Source of the DNA: an uncultured Prevotella sp.
Lineage (GTDB): Bacteria; Bacteroidota; Bacteroidia; Bacteroidales; Bacteroidaceae
Direction of reading: 5' to 3'
NCBI GenBank assembly: GCA_934190685.1
Contig: CAKPTK010000143.1
Span: forward strand, 1-5,101
Length of the DNA stretch: 5,101 nucleotides
Positions 1-5,101 of this stretch are shown here, one piece after another. The notes under the pieces are model-generated. The model saw nothing but the letters and a program-made list of their open reading frames with translations. It did no database searches and had not been told where the DNA came from. The stretch's first letter is position 1. Each line of letters starts with the position of its first letter. The translations under genes and the position numbers were made by a program.

Positions 1-33
1 AATGCAATGCGGGAGAGTAGGTAGCCGCCTTCT
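1..33 (+). rRNA. rrf: 5S ribosomal RNA, 3' end (partial)
   Basis: The window opens inside a 5S rRNA gene. The bases around 7-27 (ATGCGGGAGAGTAGGT followed by a GCCGCC-type end) match the conserved 3' portion of bacterial 5S rRNA, where the loop-E/helix IV segment GCGGGAGAGTAGG precedes the strand that closes helix I. Only about the last 33 nt are present, so helix I cannot be checked against its 5' partner. The exact 3' end is placed just before the C/T-rich stretch leading to the terminator. This would be the end of an rRNA operon read on the + strand. The recognition is from memory of the family and not from an alignment. Confidence 0.85.
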
Positions 34-40
34 TTCAGAG

Positions 41-72
41 AGCCTCGAGGACGAAAGTCTTCGGGGCTTTTT
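41..72 (+). terminator. Intrinsic terminator of the rRNA operon
   Basis: A 12-bp stem pairs 41-52 (AGCCTCGAGGAC) with 57-68 (GTCTTCGGGGCT), closed by a GAAA tetraloop at 53-56. All 12 positions pair, two of them as G-T wobbles. A T run at 68-72 follows directly. It sits about 8 nt after the 5S 3' end, as expected for the end of an rRNA operon. On the minus strand the same stem has no T run after it, so it is not a good terminator for the opposing rmuC operon. Confidence 0.93.
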
Positions 73-165
73 CGTTTCCCGGAAAATGGTCCTTGTTCTT
101 ATTTGGAATAATATTATAGCTGTGTGGACGACAAATTGTAAGGGAATCTATCTTGATATCTAAGC
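73..165. other. Convergent intergenic spacer
   Basis: This is 93 bp of AT-rich sequence between the rRNA terminator and the stop codon of the minus-strand regulator gene. No ORF, RNA gene or repeat is visible. I looked for a stem followed by a T run reading on the minus strand, which would end the rmuC operon, and found none. Only a short loopless palindrome near 76-85 is present. Confidence 0.6.
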
Positions 166-732
166 CTATATTTGGTCGATGCTTTGTCTGTGTGACTGCT
201 TGTCCGCCTTGTATTGGGATGGCGTCAGACCTGTGATGGATTTGAATTGGGCGCTAAGATAGGCTATACTGGAATAGTCCATCTTGACGGCTATTTCGTT
301 GAGCGTGAGTTCCCCATAGGAGAGCAGTTCCTTGACACGCTCAATCTTTTGCATGATGTAGAACTTCTCTATGGTGGTGCCCGTCTGCTCGGAGAAAAGT
401 TTGCTCAAGGCACTGTAGTCGCAGTTGAGCAACGAAGAAAGATGATTGGACAGTTTGGTCTTGAGGTGTGCATGGTCGTCATAGACCAATCTGACAATCT
501 CGTTTTTGATGCGTTCCACCATTTGGCTGTTCTTGTCGTCAAGCAGTTCAAATCCCACCTTTGACAATTCTTTTCCTATTTGCTGCAACTGCTGTGCGTC
601 GGGCTTCTCGGCGAGTGTGGCTTGTCCCAGCACAACTTGCTCAACGGGAAGACCGCAGGCGGTGAGTAGTTGTTTGACGACCATGATGCAGCGGTCGCAC
701 ACCATATTCTTGATGTATAGGGTTGTAGACAT
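166..732 (-). CDS. AraC-type transcriptional regulator with HMA-like N-terminus
   Basis: A 188-residue predicted cytoplasmic DNA-binding protein. Residues 4-66 look like a heavy-metal-associated (HMA, ferredoxin-like) domain: an opening strand (LYIKNM), then a CxxC pair (C12, C15 in VCDRC), a helix, and an alternating strand/helix pattern ending in GFELL. Residues about 85-175 form an AraC/XylS HTH domain: a first helix-turn-helix around 102-118 (CDYSALSKLFSEQTG), then the typical IxxFYIMQKIERVKELL linker helix, then a second HTH at 142-165, closing with the family signature GLTPSQYK. There is no sugar-binding cupin domain. The start is the ATG at 730-732, 5 bp after the rmuC stop, so the two genes are probably translated from one mRNA. 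The stop is TAG at 166-168. The CxxC suggests metal or thiol sensing, and small proteins of this architecture are familiar in Bacteroidetes. The ligand and target genes are unknown, and no metal-transport gene is visible next to it here. Confidence 0.88.
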   Translation of the reverse strand: MSTTLYIKNMVCDRCIMVVKQLLTACGLPVEQVVLGQATLAEKPDAQQLQQIGKELSKVGFELLDDKNSQMVERIKNEIVRLVYDDHAHLKTKLSNHLSSLLNCDYSALSKLFSEQTGTTIEKFYIMQKIERVKELLSYGELTLNEIAVKMDYSSIAYLSAQFKSITGLTPSQYKADKQSHRQSIDQI

Positions 733-737
733 CTTTT

Positions 738-2228
738 TTATTCAGCTTTTTCTGTATTGTGTTCAGGCAAGAGTAGGGGCGTGGTGTCCGCGTCGATGAA
801 CAAGGACTCGTCCATGTCGTCCAGCGACTTTTTCTTCTTGTTCTCTTGTGCGCCAGCCTTCAGCAGTTTCTTGGCTGCGGTGATGATGCTTGCGCCACTG
901 TCGGCTGTTGTAATCTTCAATTTCGCGATTTTCTTGATGGTGTCGTTCATGCTTGACTCCACATCCATGAAGCGGATACCGAAGTCTTGCACACGGTCGA
1001 TCACCGTATTGGCGGCGTCCATCATCGCCTGTTGGTTTTTCAGTTGGCGCACCTGTGTCCACATCATCTCCAAGACGCGGAGATTCATGTACATTGTCTG
1101 TGGTCCCAGAATCATGACACCCTGGTCGTAGGCTTCACGCCACAGGGTGTCGTCATTGAGAAGGGCAAGGTTGAGTGCGCCCTCTATCGGCACATACATG
1201 ATGGCGAAATTGAGTTTGTTGTAGCCACTGGGCAGATACTTGGTATATTCCTTTTTTGCCAATCTTTTCACTTGCGCTCTCACACTGGCGATATGCGCTT
1301 TCAGATATTCCGTTTTCTCGGGCGTGCCATCCTCTGCGTTCATATATCGCTCATAGTCGGTCAGCGACATCTTGGAGTCGACGACGACATGGCGATTGTT
1401 CGGGAAATGAAGGATGAAATCGGGGATGAGTCCCTTACCGTCATCACCCTTGGCGGATTTTCCGATTTTGTCCTTTAGCGTTTCCTGGGTGTCGAATTGC
1501 TCACCCTCCTTCAGTTCCAAATCCTCGAGGAGTTGTTTCAGTTTCAACTCTCCAAAGTTTCCCTGCACCTTCACCTCGCCGGTCAACGCTCGTGTCAGTC
1601 GGTCGGCGGTCTCACCCAAAGACTGGCTCTTTTCCATGTTTTGCTTGATGGTCTCGTCCAGTCGGGTGAGCGCTTCTTTCTGCTGCTCCTTGGTGTTGTT
1701 GAGCGCCTCTTCCATGTCTTTCAGACTCTTTTGCAGAGGGTCGATGATTTTGGACACTTGCTCCTTGTTGCGCTCGCCCAGTTCTTCCTGACGTGCTTTG
1801 AGAACCGACTCGGAGGTGGTTTTCATTTGCTCTTTGATAAGAGCCAGTTGGTCGTCGATTTGCTTCTTGTTCATTTCGCGAAGGGTGTCGAGCTGCTTGT
1901 CATACGACTCTTTCAGTTCTGTCTTGATGGAGTCCATCTGCTTTTCATAGTCCTCTTTCTGTTCCGCAAGGCGCTGGGCATAGTCTTTCCGCATTTGTTC
2001 CAATTGCTCCGCCAAATTGTTGGCATGCGTCTGTTGCACATCCCGTTCGGCTGTCAAGGTCTTGATTTGTTCCGTCTGGCGACTGATGACCTCTTCTTTC
2101 GCCGTGAGCGTTGAGGACAGTTCGTTCACTTTGGCTTCCCATACAGGTTTGTCGCCTTTCTGTGATTTCCCGATAAAGAAGAATATGCAGGCTGCTGCAA
2201 GGATGCCGATGATGAATATGATTTCCAT
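738..2228 (-). CDS. rmuC: RmuC family DNA recombination protein
   Basis: A full-length 496-residue RmuC homologue, a usual size for the family. Residues 3-20 form a hydrophobic N-terminal membrane anchor (IIFIIGILAAACIFFFIG) followed by a basic stretch. Residues about 31-205 are a long E/K/Q-rich coiled coil. The conserved RmuC domain spans roughly 205-450. It contains GNFGE (223-227), a PD-(D/E)xK-nuclease-like arrangement of PDF (269-271) and DSK (284-286), and the hallmark block YVPIEGA (345-351) leading to ILGPQT near 373-378. The tail 457-496 is charged and probably disordered. In E. coli, RmuC loss raises inversion between short inverted repeats, so the family is taken to act in DNA maintenance. 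Nuclease activity is predicted from the fold, not shown here. The ATG at 2226-2228 lies about 20 nt after the predicted transcription start, in an A-rich leader with no Shine-Dalgarno, as is usual in Bacteroidetes. It is the first gene of an operon with the downstream regulator. Confidence 0.95.
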   Translation of the reverse strand: MEIIFIIGILAAACIFFFIGKSQKGDKPVWEAKVNELSSTLTAKEEVISRQTEQIKTLTAERDVQQTHANNLAEQLEQMRKDYAQRLAEQKEDYEKQMDSIKTELKESYDKQLDTLREMNKKQIDDQLALIKEQMKTTSESVLKARQEELGERNKEQVSKIIDPLQKSLKDMEEALNNTKEQQKEALTRLDETIKQNMEKSQSLGETADRLTRALTGEVKVQGNFGELKLKQLLEDLELKEGEQFDTQETLKDKIGKSAKGDDGKGLIPDFILHFPNNRHVVVDSKMSLTDYERYMNAEDGTPEKTEYLKAHIASVRAQVKRLAKKEYTKYLPSGYNKLNFAIMYVPIEGALNLALLNDDTLWREAYDQGVMILGPQTMYMNLRVLEMMWTQVRQLKNQQAMMDAANTVIDRVQDFGIRFMDVESSMNDTIKKIAKLKITTADSGASIITAAKKLLKAGAQENKKKKSLDDMDESLFIDADTTPLLLPEHNTEKAE

Positions 2229-2256
2229 GTTGAAGTGTTTTTAAAATAGAACCAAA

Positions 2257-2287
2257 CAAAGGTACCGCTTTTATTCCAAAATGCAAA
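2257..2287 (-). promoter_or_regulatory. Bacteroidetes-type promoter of the rmuC operon
   Basis: Read on the minus strand, TTTG (2284-2287) is followed after 19 bp by TACCTTTG (2257-2264). This is an exact match to the Bacteroidetes sigma-ABfr pattern (-33 TTTG/TTG, -7 TAnnTTTG, spacing 19-21). The inferred transcription start near 2250 leaves a leader of about 20 nt before the rmuC ATG. Confidence 0.8.
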
Positions 2288-2398
2288 CCTTTTCTGTTGA
2301 TAAGTTGATTTTTTATCTTTCCTATGCAGCATAACAAGTCGAAATGGAAAGAATTCTGTATCTTGGGCAAGTGTGCTGAAAATAAAATGGCCATTAGT

Positions 2399-2430
2399 TT
2401 TGTATAAGTCAAATAATTAGCGTAATTTTG
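2399..2430 (+). promoter_or_regulatory. Bacteroidetes-type promoter of the BspA-like LRR gene
   Basis: TTTG at 2399-2402 is followed after 20 bp by TAATTTTG at 2423-2430, which fits the -33 TTTG / -7 TAnnTTTG consensus exactly. Transcription would begin around 2437, giving a leader of about 30 nt to the ATG at 2469. A TTG codon in the same frame at 2445 would leave only about 8 nt of leader, which supports the ATG as the start. Confidence 0.78.
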
Positions 2431-2468
2431 ACATCGTATATTGTTTGATAATAATTATCCGTAATAAT

Positions 2469-3167
2469 ATGACTAAATTTCTCCAAATCCATGTGGCACT
2501 CAGGTGGTGTTTTCTGTTCGCCGCATTGTGTGTATGTGCCATCGGACATGCTTGTAAGATACGCTTCTTGTGGTACAGTGATAATGGTTACAGTTATTAT
2601 GTAACAGTTATCAACAATCGTGATAAATCATCTTGGTGGAATCCGTCGCAATTTTCTGAATTTATTGACGAAAGCAGTTCTGAAGTTCCATTGATTACAA
2701 ACATCGAAATAAAAGAAGGTGACCCCGGCAAGCCGCATACGATTGACTTTGACAAATTGTATAAGAGCAGGGATAAATCCGTCTTCTTTTATGGAGAAGT
2801 GACGGACAAGCCCTTTGATATTGGTGCCGATGTCTTTAAGAATGACACCCAACTTACCGGTATAACGCTTTCCTCGTCGCTCCGCAACATTGGCAGTGGC
2901 GCCTTCAGTGGGTGCACAGGGCTTACGGATGTGGACATACCGCAGTCTGTCAGCCGAATTGACAGTAAGGCTTTTGCCGGGTGTACAGGTCTGAAACCAG
3001 TTTTCCATCTTGTCGCAGGACAGTATCCTACCATTGCCGACGATGCTTTCGGGGGGGGCACTTCCGATGATTTCGGAAAATGCAGCCATGAAGATATGGC
3101 AAGGCGGAATAGAGTACAGCATGTACCCGTATACCCACAAGCTGGAGGTCGATCCTTTGACGGATGA
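2469..3167 (+). CDS. BspA-like LRR surface protein, N-terminal part cut off by a frameshift
   Basis: This frame encodes 232 residues, of which the first 194 are the genuine start of a larger secreted protein. Residues 1-28 form a signal peptide: basic K3 and R12, a hydrophobic core WCFLFAALCVCAIG, and cleavage likely after G26 or A28. C29 follows, but the lipobox is poor. Residues 30-115 are rich in aromatic and charged residues and match no family I know. Residues 116-194 are LRR_5 (BspA-type) repeats of 23 residues, with anchors VF at 122, AFSGC at 145-149, AFAGC at 168-172 and AF at 193. At the G8 run (3051-3058) the frame leaves the LRR pattern, and 38 unrelated residues follow before TGA at 3165-3167. 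The LRR pattern continues in the neighbouring frame. The ATG at 2469 is preferred over an in-frame TTG at 2445 because it sits directly before the signal peptide. As written the product would be a short secreted fragment. Confidence 0.8.
   Translation: MTKFLQIHVALRWCFLFAALCVCAIGHACKIRFLWYSDNGYSYYVTVINNRDKSSWWNPSQFSEFIDESSSEVPLITNIEIKEGDPGKPHTIDFDKLYKSRDKSVFFYGEVTDKPFDIGADVFKNDTQLTGITLSSSLRNIGSGAFSGCTGLTDVDIPQSVSRIDSKAFAGCTGLKPVFHLVAGQYPTIADDAFGGGTSDDFGKCSHEDMARRNRVQHVPVYPQAGGRSFDG
2814..3050 (+). repeat. First LRR_5 repeat block (three 23-25 residue units)
   Basis: Tandem protein repeats with anchors at residues 122, 145, 168 and 193 of the N-terminal frame, a spacing of 23, 23 and 25. The similarity shows in the DNA: GCCTTCAGTGGGTGCACAGG at 2901 and GCTTTTGCCGGGTGTACAGG at 2970 lie exactly 69 bp apart. 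The consensus resembles IGxxAFxGCxxLxxVxIPxSVxxI, typical of BspA/Treponema-type LRRs on surface adhesins. The block ends at the G run. Confidence 0.85.
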
Positions 3168-5101
3168 GGTGAAGTCGTCAAAGACAGACCTTACGTTGGT
3201 AGGCTCATTCATTTTCAATGACAATATCTATGCCGACAAGATGAGTCTTGGTAAGGTGTTTGCTGCCGCCAATTCCGGCGAGTCTGGAGCCGCCATGACG
3301 GGATTGACCATCGGAGAAGGTCTCGTTTCCATTTCCGATGGCGCCTTTTGCGGATGCGACAATCTTAATTCATTGACGTTGCCCAGCACCTATAAAGGCA
3401 AACTTACCAACACCATGTTCAGCACCGATGTCTCCTCAACACCTTCACTCGATCATTATCGCATCTTTGTGGACGGCGTGCCCTACAACATAGAACGCGG
3501 CGCAGGTTACAATGTGACTTTCGATAAGGAACGTACCAATCTGTGTAAGGGTGAAATCACGTTGCAACGCTACTTGCCGTTTGTCTACGGAAGTGATGAC
3601 ACGAACCTGTTGTGTGGCAACATACAGGATGCCTGTGTACCCGCCGAACTTTTCAAGGGCAACACGTCTATTACATCAGTAAAGTTGGAACCCAAGATTT
3701 CTTCTGAAACAGAGGTCGTATGGCACTTTGAGTCCTTGGGCGCATCTTGCTTTGAGGGTTGCACTGCCTTGAACTTTGTTTCCTCCACTCCTTATCTCCA
3801 CACCTTTGGCGAAGGATGTTTCCGGGGGTGTGTGAAACTCAATACCTTATATATTGACCATGTGTCAGGCAGTGGCAACACAGAGCCTCTGACCTTCGGA
3901 GGAGAATGTTTTGCCGGTTGTACGAGCCTTGACAAGGTGAGTCTTCCCTTCAATGCCGGCCGCACGGCTTTGGTGCTGGGTGAGGGAATGTTCAGTGGCT
4001 GCACGGCTCTGACTTCTGTCAACCTTCAGGCTGCTGTCAACAAAGCAGATGGCTCCGCCTACCATCTTCCGGCTCGTTGTTTTGAGGGATGCGACAAACT
4101 GCAAACACTCAAGTTCGTGTCTCCTGTGAGCGACATTGCGGAAGGCGCCTTGGGCAGCAAGAAAGCACTGCAAACCGTGGAGAGCCCTGTCACGATTGAA
4201 AAGGACGGCAGCAAATATGATATTACTTTCCTTTTCAATTATCCTCAGAAGACAGCATCTATGCTCAATGCCCCCGATGGCCCTTCTTTCTTTGCGATAC
4301 CGGAAGAGGTTACCCTGAACCAAACGGAGGGCATCACGGGAACAATTACTTATATAGCCGACAATTGTTTTAGTGGGAACAAGTCGACTAAGAGTATCCA
4401 GTTGCCAAGTAGTGTGAAGGTGCATGTACCCTCAGATGGTGCAGACCGTAAGACTGGTGTCGGTCTGGGTACAAACTGTTTCAATCTCGATGTGCTCCAA
4501 AGCGTCACTTTCACAACCGATTTCAACGATAATATCATCTATGAAGCCAATCGGTCTACTGAAGACAAAAGTGTGATGCTCGTGTCGCTCAAAGACGAGG
4601 CGTCCACTAAGAAATGCTCTGTCAAAGATGTGCATATACCAGCCTATGTGGTGCTGTCGAACATCACAGGCTATGTCCATGAGATTTACAATGACGTGTT
4701 CAGCGGTAATACCGATGTCGAGAGTGTGACCATTGACAATCCGTATAAGCCAATCCCAGATGGCATTACCGATAAGGAGGCTTATGGTTTTGATATTTTT
4801 GGAAAAAACGTAAACAATACTTATCCGTTCAACAATTGCACTTCGATGAAGACGCTTGTCTTGCCCAAGCGGTTGACATATATTTCTGATGCCTTCAATG
4901 GCTGTTCTGCCCTTGAGAAACTTGAGCTTCCGGCTGGCAGTTACATATTGTATAATGTCTTTTGTAACAGCACTTCTCTGCGCAAACTAAGCATAAACGA
5001 AGGTATCACAAAACTCACAGGCAAGAGTTTCAGTGGTTGTTCTTCACTGCGCAGTGTGGTGTTGCCCACATCGCTTCAAGAGTTGAGCGCTTTCAATGAC
5101 T
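3043..5101 (+). CDS. BspA-like LRR surface protein, continuation in the shifted frame (3' partial)
   Basis: An open frame with no stop to the window edge: 686 codons if counted from the ATG at 3043, and continuing beyond. It is best read as the rest of the gene that begins at 2469. It has no signal peptide, and its start ATG lies inside an LRR repeat, overlapping the upstream frame. Joined at a seven-G run, it reads AFGGALP after the last upstream repeat and extends the protein to at least 877 residues. LRR_5 anchors of the form xFxGCxxL begin at 3343, 3748, 3817, 3907, 3988, 4078, 4366, 4477, 4696, 4825, 4891, 4957 and 5026. Non-LRR or degenerate stretches separate them at about 3400-3740, 4180-4340 and 4530-4680. 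The family is secreted or surface-bound and is linked to adhesion and protein-protein binding in oral and gut Bacteroidetes and in Treponema. The C-terminus, where an anchor or secretion signal would sit, lies outside the window. Independent expression from 3043 seems unlikely: no promoter, leader or signal peptide is visible. Confidence 0.78.
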   Translation, partial: MLSGGALPMISENAAMKIWQGGIEYSMYPYTHKLEVDPLTDEVKSSKTDLTLVGSFIFNDNIYADKMSLGKVFAAANSGESGAAMTGLTIGEGLVSISDGAFCGCDNLNSLTLPSTYKGKLTNTMFSTDVSSTPSLDHYRIFVDGVPYNIERGAGYNVTFDKERTNLCKGEITLQRYLPFVYGSDDTNLLCGNIQDACVPAELFKGNTSITSVKLEPKISSETEVVWHFESLGASCFEGCTALNFVSSTPYLHTFGEGCFRGCVKLNTLYIDHVSGSGNTEPLTFGGECFAGCTSLDKVSLPFNAGRTALVLGEGMFSGCTALTSVNLQAAVNKADGSAYHLPARCFEGCDKLQTLKFVSPVSDIAEGALGSKKALQTVESPVTIEKDGSKYDITFLFNYPQKTASMLNAPDGPSFFAIPEEVTLNQTEGITGTITYIADNCFSGNKSTKSIQLPSSVKVHVPSDGADRKTGVGLGTNCFNLDVLQSVTFTTDFNDNIIYEANRSTEDKSVMLVSLKDEASTKKCSVKDVHIPAYVVLSNITGYVHEIYNDVFSGNTDVESVTIDNPYKPIPDGITDKEAYGFDIFGKNVNNTYPFNNCTSMKTLVLPKRLTYISDAFNGCSALEKLELPAGSYILYNVFCNSTSLRKLSINEGITKLTGKSFSGCSSLRSVVLPTSLQELSAFND
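3051..3058 (+). repeat. G8 homopolymer run at the frame break
   Basis: Eight consecutive G inside the LRR coding sequence, read TTC GGG GGG GGC ACT in the upstream frame. With 8 G, translation stops at 3167. With 9 or 6, it stops almost at once at the TGA at 3068-3070. With 7 or 10, it enters the long open frame that reaches the window end. The run could be a contingency locus or a base-calling error. Confidence 0.9.
3742..4104 (+). repeat. Second LRR block with doubled-cysteine units
   Basis: Five LRR_5 units with anchors SCFEGC (3745), GCFRGC (3814), ECFAGC (3904), GMFSGC (3985) and RCFEGC (4075), at spacings of 23, 30, 27 and 30 residues. In four of the five, the alanine of the usual AFxGC is replaced by cysteine, giving CFxGC. 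The longer spacings come from short insertions between repeats, for example the G/S/N-rich stretch near 3865-3890. Confidence 0.8.
4816..5101 (+). repeat. Third LRR block, regular 22-23 residue units (runs off window)
   Basis: Here the repeats return to a tight period. Anchors are PFNNC (4825), AFNGC (4891), VFCNS (4957) and SFSGC (5026), each 22-23 codons apart, with the LRR strand motif between them (LVLPKRL, LELPAGS, LSINEGI, VVLPTSL). The block continues beyond the window. Confidence 0.8.

Larger units (their letters stand above)
2229..2468. other. Divergent intergenic region between rmuC and the LRR gene
   Basis: This is 240 bp of AT-rich sequence separating two divergent transcripts. 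Each end holds a promoter, reading outward. The middle, about 2288-2398, contains no ORF of interest and no convincing operator, riboswitch or terminator. The only symmetric elements seen are short ones, such as GATAA/TTATC near 2299-2317 and the 6-bp TGGCCA near 2389, which chance can explain. Confidence 0.7.

Noticed and set aside
167..174. TATATTTG as a + strand -7 promoter element
   Set aside because: There is no TTG/TTTG 19-21 bp upstream, and it overlaps the stop codon of the convergent regulator gene with no + strand gene after it.
2294..2302. TTATCAACA (minus strand) and a second copy near 2608 as DnaA boxes
   Set aside because: Each differs from TTATCCACA at one base. There are only two, far apart, one inside a coding sequence. 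Chance in AT-rich DNA is enough.
1945..2412. Minus-strand 155-codon frame overlapping the start of rmuC and the intergenic region
   Set aside because: It overlaps the coiled-coil codons of rmuC in another frame, would start upstream of the mapped promoter motif, and resembles no protein family.
2445..2468. TTG at 2445 as the start of the LRR gene, adding eight residues
   Set aside because: It would add IIIIRNN-type residues before a well-formed signal peptide and leave only about 8 nt of leader after the predicted start of transcription. The ATG at 2469 fits better.
3051..3070. Programmed -1 ribosomal frameshift on the G run
   Set aside because: The -1 frame meets TGA at 3068-3070. Rejoining the long frame needs +1 (or loss of one G), so a standard -1 slippery site does not explain it.
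2628..3224. Minus-strand open frames inside the LRR gene (also 3865-4425, 4432-4680 and others)
   Set aside because: They are antisense to repeats of a recognisable family, show no domain, signal or promoter, and are best explained as by-products of the codon pattern on the coding strand.
3043..5101. The downstream frame as an independent gene starting at the ATG at 3043
   Set aside because: It starts in the middle of an LRR unit and overlaps the upstream frame. It has no signal peptide, promoter or AT-rich leader, while the repeats continue those upstream.

Overview
The window looks like a piece of a Bacteroidales chromosome, most likely a Prevotella-type organism. Four things point there: two promoters of the Bacteroidetes type (TTTG, 19-20 bp, TAnnTTTG), starts with AT-rich leaders and no Shine-Dalgarno sequence, a BspA-like leucine-rich-repeat surface protein, and a small regulator that joins an HMA-like N-terminus to an AraC-type helix-turn-helix. 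Genus is inference; no marker here settles it.

Layout. Positions 1-33 are the 3' end of a 5S rRNA gene on the + strand, which is the tail of an rRNA operon. A textbook intrinsic terminator follows at 41-72. Positions 166-2228 hold a two-gene minus-strand operon, rmuC then the AraC-type regulator, separated by 5 bp. It starts from a promoter at 2257-2287 and converges on the rRNA operon. The 240 bp between 2228 and 2469 is a divergent intergenic region with one well-formed promoter for each direction. From 2469 to the window end, the + strand encodes a large secreted BspA-like LRR_5 protein that runs off the edge.

The main point of interest is that the BspA-like gene is split. A run of eight G at 3051-3058 puts the first 194 codons out of frame with the following 683 open codons. 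Removing one G, or adding two, joins them into one continuous LRR protein of at least 877 residues. As written, translation ends at 3167 after 38 out-of-frame residues. This could be a sequencing indel, a decayed gene, or an on/off switch by slipped-strand mispairing. The sequence alone cannot decide between these.

Functional links. RmuC (DNA maintenance) and the regulator are probably co-transcribed. The LRR gene is an independent unit whose product would act at the cell surface. I see no CRISPR array, insertion sequence, tRNA or phage gene, and no clearly new multi-gene system.
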